Of a stretch of DNA of 28,586 nucleotides, positions 19,265 to 28,586 are shown piece after piece. This DNA comes from Mesotaenium endlicherianum (Eukaryota; Streptophyta; Zygnematophyceae; Zygnematales; Mesotaeniaceae): contig WELA01003385.1 of assembly GCA_009602735.1 (NCBI GenBank), positions 2,237 to 30,822 on the forward strand, in the 5' to 3' direction. How positions within the stretch are numbered: the stretch's first letter is position 1; every line of letters begins with the position of its first letter. Under the pieces are notes generated by a model. That model did no database searches. It worked only from the letters and a program-made list of their open reading frames with translations, and was not told where the DNA came from. The translations under genes and the position numbers were made by a program.

Positions 19265-20946
19265 ATGAGCAAGATGACTCAATCGTCAGATCTCAAGAGG
19301 AAAAGAAGGGTGGACGAGGCACAGGCGGAGTTCAAGAAGTTCTATGGCGACATCGAATCGTCCTCCATCTCTTCTCGAGAATTTCAGAGCGACTCTGACT
19401 ACAGCGGGAGGCTCAGAAGAGGAAGGAGGAGGAAGAACAGGTCAGGTTGAGACAGGAGGAGCAGGACAAAAGAGCTGCAGAAGAAGCCAAGATGGCGGAG
19501 GAACAAAGGTTGGCTGAGGAGAGGCAGAAGCAGCAGGCAGAGGAGGAATAGAGGAGAATCAAAGGCTACCGCTACACGGTGATGGGCAAGGACTTTGATC
19601 TTTTGGAGGAGGCCTTCAAGTATGCCTAGATTAACAGAAGTGAATCACAGAGAGACATATTGCAGCGGGAACGGGAGACGGCCCAAGGTTTTGACAAGTA
19701 TGTAGAGGTCAGCACAGGGCTTCTACTGTACCATGACTATGCCAGGATGGTGGGGTATATGATCCGGGAGGCCAAAGCATTGGCCCACATAGGCGAATCT
19801 GGAACGGGGCCAACACCTGGGATCTAGGGCACAGAGAGGGTCAACAGGTTGATCCTTATGCACACAGACAGCTTCAAGGATTCCACTTCCTACAATCGGT
19901 TTAAGGCCATGTATAACAAAGTGAAGAGAAGAAGCTGGGAGTTCTTGGCAAGGAAGACCAGCCAGCTGAATTCTTCAGGTCACTGGTACCCCTGTATTGT
20001 GAAGAGGACGGATCCTGCTTTCTTTCTACAGCCCACTGACTGGCGTTGGATGACCATCACCATGAAGGACCAGCAAAATGAAAGAGCTGAGGAAGACAAT
20101 TTTCCGGCAGATCCGCAGGGGAAGATAGTGCTGCCACCTCACATTGCAGCATGGGACCCAAGATTGGATGGAGTCAGGGACTGCATGAGTCTGGAGACAC
20201 AGGAGGATAGGACTAGGGCTAGAGATTCTTTCTCCAAGAGGAAGCATACTTATGCCAAATGGGCAAGTAAGCAAGGGGAGAAAAGACATGTATGCGGTTA
20301 TGATCCAGCAACCCCCACCTGCACCCAAAAGGGGGAGGTCAGTGGGATACAGTTTTTCTCGGGAACGGCTGGAGGAGATGACCAGAGAGACTCCAAAAGT
20401 CTTAGAGGAACAGGAGGACAAACAGGAGGAAGGCGCGGGAGAGGAGTCTAGCCCTGCTGAGGCACATACCCCTGCTACATCCTCCACTTTGCAGCAGATC
20501 GGGAGGTCCTTGGCACAAGCAGCCTTGCAGCAGTTTGGGATACCAGCCCACCAAGAGACCCAGATCTCCAGTGGCAGGGGAGTTTCAACCGGAGGAGTCC
20601 CACCCCAGGAGGTGAGACTCAGTCAGACAGAGCAGACAGAAGGCCTGCCAAGGAGGCAGCCAGAGGGCAAGTAGCATCCTCCTCTCATACAGGGCATGTA
20701 CCCCTAGCCCACGTCATGCAGCACCCCTCTGGTATGCCAGTGTATGTCCCTGTCAGTTTAAGAGCTGCACAGGAGAGAGCTGTCTCCATCAACTTGCAGA
20801 CAGTGCAAGAGCAGGCTGCCCAGTTGCTGTGTTCACCCATAAGTTCAACCTGGCTTGAGCCTCCAGGTTTCAAGAGACCATCAGACAAGAGAAGGAGATC
20901 CGGTTCCAGGTCTCGCTCCTCGGAAGACCGAGCCACTGGTACTTAG
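19265..20946 (+). pseudogene. ORF3 homologue of element C, broken
   Basis: A diverged relative of the element A ORF3, scattered over three frames. The coiled-coil region lies at about 19265-19560. Conserved blocks follow in order: YRYTV near 19570, a YHDYARMVGY-like block near 19735, RRSWEFLAR near 19930, HWYPC near 19980, DWRWMTI near 20040, LPPHIAAWDPRL near 20135, and FSKRKH..KWA near 20230. A GMPVYV block lies near 20732 and an SR tail near 20905. Stops at about 19549, 19627 and 19825, plus frameshifts, disable it. It keeps the length and domain order of the A copy although the residues differ at roughly half of positions by eye. Confidence 0.85.
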
Positions 20947-21069
20947 TTTGCTGTGGTCTTTATGTTGGATTTAGTTGGTTGTGTTGCATGAGTAGTTACT
21001 TTGTTGTAAATAATAATACAAGTGTTGTACAAGTGTTGTCGAGTCAACAACAATTTTAGTTGGAGGCAT
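20947..21069 (+). other. 3' UTR and polypurine tract of element C
   Basis: Non-coding. TGTTG / CAACA inverted bases near 21035-21050 are a weak form of the A/B hairpin. TTAGTTGGAGGCAT precedes LTR3, a polypurine tract with a C in it. Confidence 0.65.
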
Positions 21070-21815
21070 TGTAATGAATTAGTATATTGGATAGATATAA
21101 TATTCATTTAGATTTTATAGTTAAGTAAGTTCAGCCTGCTGAACTTTGGTTAATATTTAGTCTGCTGGATTTAAGCCTGTTGGATACTTAATACTGCGTT
21201 AAACGACTTAACCGGATGAAGCAGGCTGAAGTCCATTAGGTCAGCCTGTTGACTTGGGTCAGCTTGCTGACACATTCTTTGACGGTCAGCTGGCTGCCGT
21301 ACTCGGCAGCAGCGAAATGCCTAGCTAAGCATCTAAGTGTGATGTGCTAGATGAGTGGCCAGATGACACCCTTAAGGTGGATGGCGATTCGGGATGATGG
21401 GAGATGGCTGTGAATTTGGTTAGCCGAGATCCTACCGACGTGGTTAACTCCCGGGTAGGTGGTGCCATCGCACTTGCCGTTGAACAGTAAACTCATTCCA
21501 TGTACATATGCTAGGTATTGCTCTCGAGTTCGGCATTCGGAAACGAGGCCAACTCTCTTTTACTGCTTACTGAGAGATATTTGAATCCAAGGCGAGAAGC
21601 CGTTGATACGCACTGTCATCTAGCCTTGCTTATGTGTGAGTTTACTGATTGCATTATTGATGCTCGTTCACTTGCATTTGACTTGCGAGTATTGTCCACC
21701 GCTAGTACGTTTGTCTTTTGCTGTTTAATCAGTTAACAGAAAATACCATGAAGATTACTCGTTGATAAGATCTTTATTAATTGCTAATCGCCTATTGGTA
21801 AGTCGATTCATTTCA
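21070..21815 (+). repeat. LTR3, 746 bp, 3' LTR of element C
   Basis: TGTAATGAAT to GATTCATTTCA, same ends as LTR1/2 but diverged, especially in U3. The block 21440-21617 stays close to LTR1 (7440-7617). The GTAAGT donor-like string is kept at 21798-21803. Sequence after 21815 is unrelated. Confidence 0.92.
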
Positions 21816-21909
21816 CATGTGATGCATCCGCACTGAAGTACTTACAAAGTGAAACAAATCATATCGGGAAAATTACATAATTACCATCAATTTGCGCCGT
21901 TACACCTAA

Positions 21910-22581
21910 TTCACCATTGATTTGTGCAAACTGGATAGAAATATACAGATTCTTCTATCTTGGATAAAAATACCACTTTTTCATCGTGAATGCTCCAGGA
22001 TATGTAGCAATGAGAACGCAGGCTTTTTCCTATCGCTAGATCCTGTCACTTGTAAGGAAGACTTGACACCAATGGACAAGGGTGTGAAGGCCTTGCTCTC
22101 AAGGTAGGTTCTTTATTTCTGAGAAGAGAATATAGACTTCTTATACGAGATTTTGGAAGGGACACCAATCTGCTTGAAATTGAACTCAAAAGGTTAAGAA
22201 CTTGTGAGAAGGGCCAAAAAACCTTTTGGCCCGTGAATGTAACGCTGCAGGATTAAAGGGTTTCGAGTTTTGGGTGTAGAGTTGTAAAGATCTAAACTTG
22301 CAAAAATTTAGAAGTTCGAAAGAAAAAACTATAGCTGCTTACTGAAATCGGGCACATGTACATTTCATTTTTTTGCTTCAAAAAGACTCTCAGAAGATAT
22401 TTATGTGGAAATGGTTTGCACAGGTTATACGATAGATAACCTAAGGTGCTCGACGGCACTCCAAGTACAATGTATACACTGAGAAAACAAAAATAGGAGG
22501 TTCAGGATGAAATTGTGACATTTTTGTCCAAATTGGCAAAATCTGTATATTTCTGTCCAGTTTGCACAAATCGATGGTGAA
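21910..22581. repeat. Foldback inverted repeat, arms about 75-80 bp
   Basis: The left arm (about 21910-21990, starting TTCACCATTGATTTGTGC) is the reverse complement, with about 80 percent identity, of the right arm (about 22505-22581, ending GCACAAATCGATGGTGAA). About 515 bp lie between them with no convincing gene. It could be a degraded TIR element or foldback repeat. Right of the arm a solo LTR starts at once, so its target-site duplication cannot be read. Confidence 0.7.
22211..22232. other. Perfect 9-bp hairpin inside the foldback region
   Basis: GGGCCAAAA and TTTTGGCCC with a 4-nt AACC loop. Its role is unknown and it may be incidental. Confidence 0.4.
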
Positions 22582-22882
22582 TGTTGTGCCTAACAGTGTT
22601 GGGTCCTGGGCACGTGCGTAGCTTCCCAGCACGTGTGCCATCGACCTGGTCGACGTGTCGGTGCGTTGCTGCACGTGGGGAATCAACTTGGTCGATTGAC
22701 CCTCGCTCGTGTGTCGGTTGTACTCACTGTGGTTGACCCGCTTTTGGTCTTCCTGCACTTGCCCAATTCAGTGGAGGCACTCAGGACTTAGTGTTTCCAC
22801 ACCAAACTGGAACTCTAATCTTCCTATTCTAGGACTTAGTGAAGTATGCAAAAAGTTTCCCTCACTTCAATCCTCCTTACTA
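22582..22882 (-). repeat. Probable solo LTR, same family as the minus-strand 3' LTR
   Basis: About 300 bp aligning end to end with 24176-24472. Both start TGTTGTGCCTAACAG on the + strand and end near CTCCTTAC. No polypurine tract or internal coding lies beside it. Flanks GTGAA (left) and GTGAG (right) could be a slightly mutated 5-bp target-site duplication. Confidence 0.7.
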
Positions 22883-24175
22883 GTGAGACAGGGGCGTTTT
22901 ACTTCTACACAGGCTTTCGCCCAAGTTGAGAGTTTACAGAATGAACAATTTGTAGTTTGAAAAAATTACATCTAAGCAGATTAACACACAACACCAGGTT
23001 CAAAGAAAATTGCCGACCCGAGCTTTCGCTTAACTTTCACAAAGTCACAGCTTACAAAATTCTGAAACTATGGCATCTATGCTGGCCTGGTTCGAGTTCT
23101 TCGCCCACCGCGCCTTAGCAATTTGCACTGCTGGCTAGGCTCACTGAGTTCTTCACTGAGGGCTTTACTTGTTAACTCTGCTCTTGCTTTCACCAATTCA
23201 ACAATCGAGACTTCTGAGAACTTGGAAACTAACACAACACTCACCATTTTATGTGCTCTTCGCACGCTCGTGGTGTTTGGTCCAGATCTGCGCTAGACTC
23301 CTAGCCAATTCTATACTACAAGCTCTCTACTTCCTACAATTGAGAAAGCTCTCTACTTCCTACAATCAAGATTCCTTCTTGGGAACTCCTTAGCCCTAAC
23401 TTTTTTATGGTACAATGAGAGAGAAATCTTTAGGCGTCGGCAGAAGCGTGGCTTCTCGACTCTCTTGTGGCCTTGGGAACTTCTCTTTTGCGCTTCTTCT
23501 TCTCCTCTCCTTTCCGCTCCTGCGCTCCTTCTACTTCTTGGCCAAATGCGAGGGCAAGAATGAGGCAAGTTCGTGCAAGGCTCGTGCCTTTCCCAGGCAC
23601 CACGCATGCCATCTTCTCTCAAGAATGCCAATGTTTAGTCACAGTGTTTGGCTTGCATGCCGTTCTTGCGTTGTTGCCCACAACCTAACTTAGTAATCGT
23701 CACTTAGCATGCATACATGCTTCGTGTCTGTCGCGCGGGATTCCTTGGCTTCTTAGTCAGCAGTCACGCCTATATGGTCTGCGGCTTGTGACGCTCAAGG
23801 TGAACGCCTAAGTTGTGGCTGTCGCACAAGGGTCCTAGTTGATATGGCACACACATCCTCACGGCTTCCCTGACGTGGCATTGCGAGGTTGGCTATCCAG
23901 TCAGTGTTGCCGTACTGGCATCTGCCGGCATAGACCATCTTTGGTCCCAACAGAATTAGCTCCCCAGCTGACTTGTTTGTCAAGCCCTACCCCCTGCTAA
24001 GTGTTAGTTTGACCTGTCGCAGCCACTCTTTCGAGTCACTTAGACTTTGACTTTACTGCTGACTGTATTGAAGTCAGACTTTTGGTCGGTGAGTCAATGC
24101 TGTCTTTCCGTACCTGGGTGGCCATGACTTGCGCTGCGCGTGCGGCAGCGTCAAACGAATAGCAGTCGCGAGAGC
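22883..24175. other. Unassigned 1.3 kb between two LTRs of one family
   Basis: No protein domain, RNA gene or PBS recognised on either strand. A 21-bp direct repeat occurs at 23320-23340 and 23346-23366. A pyrimidine-rich tract lies near 23475-23540. Short open frames overlap on both strands and look random. It could be old retroelement interior or plain intergenic DNA. Confidence 0.45.
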
Positions 24176-24472
24176 TGTTGTGCCTAACAGCGTCGGGTTC
24201 TGGGCACGTGCGTAGCTTCCCAGCACGTGTGCCATCGACCTGGTCGACGTGTCAGTGCGTTGCTGCGCGTGGGGAATCATCCTGATCGATTGACCTCCGC
24301 ACGTGTGTCGATTGTAGAGTGACTGTGTTTGACCCATTTCTAGTCTTCCTGCACTTGCACCATTCAGTGGAGGCACTCTACACAATGTTTCTACATCGAA
24401 CTGATCCTTTGATCTTCCTATTTGAGGACTTAACGAATTATGCAAAAATTCCTCACTTCAATTCTCCTTACA
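24176..24472 (-). repeat. 3' LTR of element D, about 297 bp
   Basis: On the minus strand it begins TGTAAGGAGAATTG next to a polypurine tract and ends GGCACAACA, so the ends are TG...CA. The second copy at 22582-22882 confirms the boundaries. It is short compared with LTR1-3. Confidence 0.85.
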
Positions 24473-24484
24473 CCCCTCCCTTTC
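24473..24484 (-). other. Polypurine tract of element D
   Basis: Minus-strand GAAAGGGAGGGG directly abuts the LTR TG. It gives the element's orientation and its true 3' end. Confidence 0.85.
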
Positions 24485-24520
24485 AGCTGGGACGTCCCTG
24501 CCTCTTCCGCTGAAAGTTAT

Positions 24521-27500
24521 CTATTTTCCAGCTTTACAGCTGGGAGGTTTAGAGAGGCAGTCAGGGCACTCTTACCATCATGCCATAATCTCTTCATTAC
24601 CAATGCAGAAAGTGTGCCAACGGGCTCCACCCTTATCGCAAATTACTATTGCTTCTTGATCATCTATCACTCTGGAGCCGGCACAAGGTGTGGCTGGTAC
24701 TAATTCCTCAGGCACAACCTTAACTGTAGGATCAATATTTGGCAGGTGGCATAGCGAGCAATTCTGCACGTGATCTCTCATGGTTTTTCCATCCGAGCCT
24801 TCTAACTCTAGCACACCATTTCCAAACGCATGTTTCACCCGCAAGATCACTGCTTCTGAACTGGTGTCGATGGTGGTCTTGGTCTGACATTTCCTATAGA
24901 CAAAGTCTCCTTCCTGGATTTGGGTCATTTGCAGGTGATAGCTCCTGTCTCATGTCCTCGCGTAACGCTCGTATCCCTCTTCTGCGCAATTTTCAAGTTG
25001 TCCAGTGCAGCAGGCATCATGCGTTCAAATAACGCCTTACGGCGCACCATGACTCTTAGTAGCTCGTCAGGGTTGTCAAGGTCTTTCACCTGCTCAATCT
25101 CATGTTTGATGCTGCTAGGCACAACTGGACTTTTGCCGAAAAAAATCTAATATGGCGAGTAGTTCACCAGAGCGGCTTGCTTGCTAAACTGTAACCCATC
25201 ACCATGGTAAGGCCAAATCCCAGTTGCGCTTATTATGCTCCAGACAGTACTTGCGCAAAGCAGATTCAACGATTTTCACCATTCGTTTTGCTAGCCCATC
25301 TGCTTGTAGATGGTCCTTAGAAGTAGTGCGATGATTAATGAAGCATTTATCCAAAAGTTTCTAAGATGACCCTTGGAATTCATGCCCTTGGTCTGTCATC
25401 AATTCTGTCTCCATGACGCACAATCACATTGTTGAAAAGTGCTTCCGCATTCCTTAAACTTTCCTTAGCAAACAAAGGGATAACCTAGCTCTATCCACTT
25501 AGAGAAATGCTCAATCATGACCATAATATACTTGTTACCTCGCTTGGACAGCGGTAGCTCACTTGCGAGATCACAACTCCAGCGGTAGCCTAGGCCCATG
25601 ATTGGCAGCGGTTGCAAGTGTGGATGCTGCTGGGTAAATCCAGCCTTGACGCGGTCACAGCTTTGGCAGACTTTGACCACATCCTCACACTGATGTTTCA
25701 TGCCCCTCCACCAGAAAGATAGCTCCAAAAGATTGCAAGTCTTTTTGACACCATAATGTTCAGTGCTTTTGTGCATTTCTTGCACGAGAGCTCGCCTTTT
25801 GGTGGGCTCTGGCACCAGTTTCTCTTGCCCGATTTCTTCAATTTTGAAGAGGTTTTTGAGTTTCTAGCGAAACCTTTTAGCACAATGGTTCACATGGTCT
25901 CTCGCTTTTGGAGATAGTCCCTCAAGATGGACTCCCGTCTTCAGCCAGTGCAAGTGGTTTGAATTTTTCCAGATCTCTAGACTGAACAGGGGTGGAGACT
26001 CAGCTTCACCTGACACTACCATTCCAGCCATCTCGGCCAGGCAGGCTGCCAACTCTGCTGGGTTGCTTGTGTCTTCGTCTTCTTGAGCTCCTGTTCTGTC
26101 TTAGAAGATGGGTCCGGATTCGTGCTGAGTCCATTGGCGTAATTGTTTAGTACACCTGCTCGATGCACCACCGTCATCTGGTACTGTAGCTTGAGAGCCC
26201 AGCGAGCTAGCTTACCAGTGAGGTCTCCATTCTTCATCAGCCAAATTAACGTCGAGTGATCTGTGATCAGCGTGAAGGATCTACTCCAAAGATACTCTTA
26301 TAGGTGGGGGGAGAATGGACACGTCGCCCAGAGGGCCTCATGTTCTCTACTGCCAGTGGCTTAACGGTCCAAATCACTGCCAGTAGCTCTCCTTTGTAGG
26401 ATAAATAATTGCTCTCTGCTCGGTTGTTTGAGCGTGAGGCGTAGGCAATAACGCACTCTTCTCTAGGGCTTTCGACCTGAGTGAGCACCGCGCCAATTTC
26501 GGCACGACTCCAGTCTGCGTGTAGGTTGAACGGCTTAGAGTAGTCTGGTGTGCGCAAGATTGGGGCTGTTACGAGCCTCTCCTTTAGCTCGTTCATGGCC
26601 TTCTCTTGGGCTTTTGTCGACACAAAAGGTACCTCTTTCTTTAGAAGTTCTGTAAAGGATTTAGCTATTTTGCTATAATCCTTCACAAATTTGCGAGAGT
26701 ATCCGCTTAGCCCTAGAAGAGCTCTTAGCTTAGACACATTCGCAGGTGCAGGTATTTTGCGAATGGCCTCAGTCTTTACAGCCTGAGGGGACATAGCTTT
26801 GTTCCCAATCTCATGTCTTAAGTACGGCACATGCGCCTCAAAGAACCTGCACTTCTCGGGATGCAACGTCATTTGGAATTTCTCCAAGCGCTGAAACACT
26901 TGTTCCAAGTGCTTGAGGTGCTGCTCAATTGACTCACTAAACACTACCACATCATCAATGTAGGTTTTTGCAAAGTCTAATCCCTCCAACAATTTATCCA
27001 TATTCCTTTGGAAGATGGCAGGGACGTTTTTCAACCCAAAAAGTGCATTCTTGTCCATTGTTATTTTTGAGCCCAGAAAGCAGTCTTACCTCGATCTTCT
27101 GTTTTCACGGGGATCTGGCTGAAGTCTTGGCACAGATCAATGATGTTGAACATCTTCCCATTGGTGGCAATAGGATAGATCCGCTCCTGCGTAGGCATTA
27201 CATAACCGTCTGGCTTTGTATGGAGGTTTAATCACCTGTAGTCTCCAGACATGCGGGTGGTTGTGTAGTTACCAGCCTCATCCTTCTTTGCGACTACTAC
27301 TGTGGGAGCTCCATGTACTGAGGTTGATTTTCGATTACACCGAGCTTATGCAGCTCCTGGCAGGTTCTCTCCACACAGTCCCATCCTGTCTGACTGAGCT
27401 TATGTGGCCCAAGTTTGATTAGGTTCTCGATAGTCAGTGTGATTTTGCACACGTTGGCAGTGAATCTCTTAACTTCTTTCTTGGTGGAAGCAAACACATT

Positions 27501-27770
27501 GCGGTGTTTCTTTTGTAGCCTTTTGACTTGTGCTTTTTTCTGGGGTGAGACCAATTTTCCAATGGCAAAGGTCTCAGTTTCATGCTACTTCTCCCCAACA
27601 AAAGCATCCAGTAGTTGCTACTCCTTGGGCTCAGGTGGGGGTTTCTTGCCCTCATCCTGGCCCCTCTAATTTCTCAGCCTGGTTGTTAAGAGGTGGAGTG
27701 GCAAGTTTCTCAGCCTGCTCCTCCGACAATTTAGGCTCGGCAGCCTATTTCTTTGGCCGCTTATGAAAGG
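24521..27770 (-). pseudogene. pol: pol pseudogene of element D: RT, RNase H, integrase, PHD finger
   Basis: Parts in order, minus strand. A charged leader with stops (about 27770-27560). RT palm start (27554-27297). A broken stretch with YPIATNGKMFNIIDL-like coding near 27185-27130. RT with Y-I-D-D near 26950-26961 and RNase H (27058-26267). The RNase H end in another frame (26237-26016). Integrase zinc domain H-x4-H...C-x2-C and the first catalytic D near 25570-25572 (25815-25465). TDQG with the second D near 25395. At 25286-25288 the expected catalytic Glu is Lys (AAA). An integrase C-terminal module follows, then PHD-like cysteines to 24557. Multiple stops and frameshifts make it inactive. 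Codons after the last Cys pair run to a stop at 24521. Confidence 0.88.
24557..24685 (-). other. Degenerate PHD finger at the integrase C-terminus of element D
   Basis: Spacing C-x2-[S]-x11-C-x2-[G]-x4-H-x2-C-x12-C-x2-C matches the C4HC3 PHD pattern. The second and fourth ligands are replaced by Ser and Gly, and two stop codons lie in the last loop before C-P-D-C. The W-H-T-F-C and I-C-D-K context is typical of PHD fingers. By family knowledge PHD fingers read histone H3 tails, so it would play the part the chromodomain plays in elements A-C. Confidence 0.72.
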
Positions 27771-28544
27771 GGCAGAGTGCCCTAGTGGAAGCGTAGTAAG
27801 TCACGAGGAAAGGAACTAGTTGCAATCACACTAAAGAGTGCAGCGACATATCACTAAGAAAGCTTAAAAAAATTACTCAACATTTTGAGTAGCAAGAAAC
27901 TGCTCACAAATGAACTATGATAAAAGGCCTCGTCATTACAAACCCGTAGAAATTTACAGAAGTGAAAATTCATAAGAAACAAAGAAGTTATGCTTATTTA
28001 TAATTTTTTGCCTAAGTTGCTCCTCTCTAGGAGGAAGCTACGGATTTTCCTAAGTGTTCGTCAAATCGTCCCTCCCAAAATATTCGTGAGTAAGCCAGTT
28101 CAGTCTCATCTGACGTGTCGGGCCGAATTGACGTCCACATACATGCATCAACATTACTAAAATATTCTATCTTAGACGCGCTAGGCTAAACCGAAACTTC
28201 TAGGTAAATCGACCAAGTCGGCACTCTGCGTCAGCCAAACGTACGTGAAGGCTTGATTTCATTCTAACGGGCCAGATCGCTTGACGTTGTAGGTCAATCC
28301 GACGGTCGCGCTCACCGCAAATTAAGGACAGTCGTCAACCGACCTCAAAACTAATTAAACTTTGGAAATCCATAACTCTCTCAATACTTGACCAAATTCG
28401 ATGAACTTTATATCAAAATGACCAAAACAATGCACTCTACGCTTCTATGCAATCAAAACATACTTTCATTGANGCTTCTATGCAATCAAAACATACTTTC
28501 ATTGAACTCTACGATGCACTTTATAAACCTATGACCTTACATCA
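27771..28544 (-). repeat. LTR of a further minus-strand Ty3/gypsy element (left edge not defined)
   Basis: The right edge is clear: on the minus strand a purine run (28545-28557) is followed by TGATGTAAGG, the usual plant Ty3 PPT-LTR junction. The LTR therefore starts at 28544, or at 28541 if TGTAAGG is the first TG. A TATAAATA lies on the minus strand at 27995-28002. I find no PBS or clear CA end, so the left edge could be anywhere from about 27771 to 27900. No coding evidence inside. It does not match the LTR of element D. Confidence 0.5.
28441..28505. other. Assembly join: 32-bp exact duplication around a single N
   Basis: 28441-28472 and 28474-28505 are identical with N at 28473. Same pattern as at 12469 and 14033, so an unmerged contig overlap is more likely than a true repeat. 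Confidence 0.85.
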
Positions 28545-28585
28545 TCCCCCTCCTCAAGATGCGACGTCCTCGACACGTTATGCAG
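28529..28585 (-). CDS. pol: Last codons of pol of the rightmost minus-strand element (partial)
   Basis: The minus-strand frame reads SRTSHLEEGDDVRS then TAG at 28529-28531. A polyprotein ending in a purine-rich Glu/Gly/Asp stretch that runs into the PPT and LTR is typical of plant Ty3 elements. The rest is outside the window. Confidence 0.55.
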   Translation of the reverse strand: MHNVSRTSHLEEGDDVRS

Positions 28586-28586
28586 A

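Larger units (their letters stand above)
16067..21815 (+). mobile_element. Degenerate chromovirus element C, 5' part deleted
   Basis: Contains the last three quarters of pol, ORF3, 3' UTR and its own 3' LTR (LTR3). The left boundary joins LTR2 to pol at the point matching base 10096 of element B. Gag, frameshift signal, PBS and protease are absent. It has many stops and frameshifts. LTR3 differs from LTR2 far more than LTR1 does, so the body and LTR3 belong to an older or separate subfamily. Confidence 0.9.
24176..27770 (-). mobile_element. Degenerate Ty3/gypsy element D with PHD-type integrase tail, minus strand
   Basis: Read leftwards: part of pol (RT to integrase and PHD finger), polypurine tract, 3' LTR. 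Gag, protease and a matching 5' LTR are not found to the right of about 27770. Its sequence is unrelated to the A/B/C family at the level visible by eye. Confidence 0.85.

Noticed and set aside
22441-22758. Antisense frame shared in part with 24074-24445 (RHT..GQS.....HVQQRTDTSTRSMAHVLGSYARAQ)
   Set aside because: The shared peptide comes from the two LTR copies of element D; LTRs are not expected to code and the frame gives no domain.
23353-23693. Overlapping open frames on both strands near the pyrimidine-rich tract
   Set aside because: Their residues reflect the CTT/TCC-rich base composition; no domain, no homologue in the window and no consistent start.
22582-24472. A 1.9-kb non-autonomous LTR element bounded by the two element D LTRs
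   Set aside because: No PBS follows 24176 on the minus strand and no PPT precedes 22882, while the PPT beside 24472 belongs to element D pol. A solo LTR plus a 3' LTR is simpler.
1-28586. Prokaryotic features, CRISPR arrays, tRNA or rRNA genes
   Set aside because: No regularly spaced repeats, no cloverleaf or rRNA-like sequence seen; all recognisable coding is retroelement.

Overview
The window is a retrotransposon-on-retrotransposon stretch of a eukaryotic nuclear genome. I see no host gene, tRNA, rRNA or CRISPR array. It holds Ty3/gypsy LTR retrotransposons, some with a chromodomain integrase (chromovirus type) and one with a PHD-finger-like integrase tail, and a primer-binding site that fits initiator-Met tRNA. 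That points to the green lineage. A repeat-rich streptophyte alga such as a charophyte is my best guess, with low confidence. Several Ns flanked by exact duplications show a draft assembly.

Layout, left to right. (1) Element A, + strand, 5' end cut by the window: gag (3-1256), pol (to 5041), a large extra gene 'ORF3' (5309-6985), a polypurine tract, then LTR1 (7099-7818). (2) Element B, + strand, shares LTR1 with A: PBS at 7820, gag (7853-9331), pol (to 13155), ORF3 with one nonsense codon and one gap artefact (13546-15233), LTR2 (15347-16066). (3) Element C, + strand, older: its 5' third is missing, so LTR2 joins directly to the middle of pol (16067). It has a decayed pol, a strongly diverged and broken ORF3 (19265-20946), and LTR3 (21070-21815). 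(4) 21816-24175: non-coding debris with a foldback inverted repeat (about 21910-22581) and a probable solo LTR (22582-22882). (5) A decayed minus-strand Ty3/gypsy element: 3' LTR 24176-24472, PPT, and pol from about 27770 down to 24521. Its integrase ends in a degenerate PHD finger. (6) At the right edge, the LTR and last codons of a further minus-strand element.

How the A/B family probably works. Gag (CCHC zinc knuckle) and Pol (protease, RT, RNase H, integrase, chromodomain) lie in different frames. They are linked by what looks like a complete -1 frameshift cassette: a slippery T-TTA-AAA, a 10-bp hairpin 7 nt downstream, a second hairpin, and a 7-nt loop complement. Downstream of pol sits ORF3: about 558 codons, coiled-coil N-terminus, a conserved central domain I do not recognise, an acidic linker and an SR-rich tail. 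A 13-nt copy of the 3' polypurine tract just after pol, two TACTAAC branch-point matches and an AG one base before the ORF3 ATG suggest that ORF3 was added to an older 3' end and is made from a spliced RNA. A GTAAGT near the end of all three LTRs is a candidate donor. ORF3 and its expression signals are the most likely undescribed system here.
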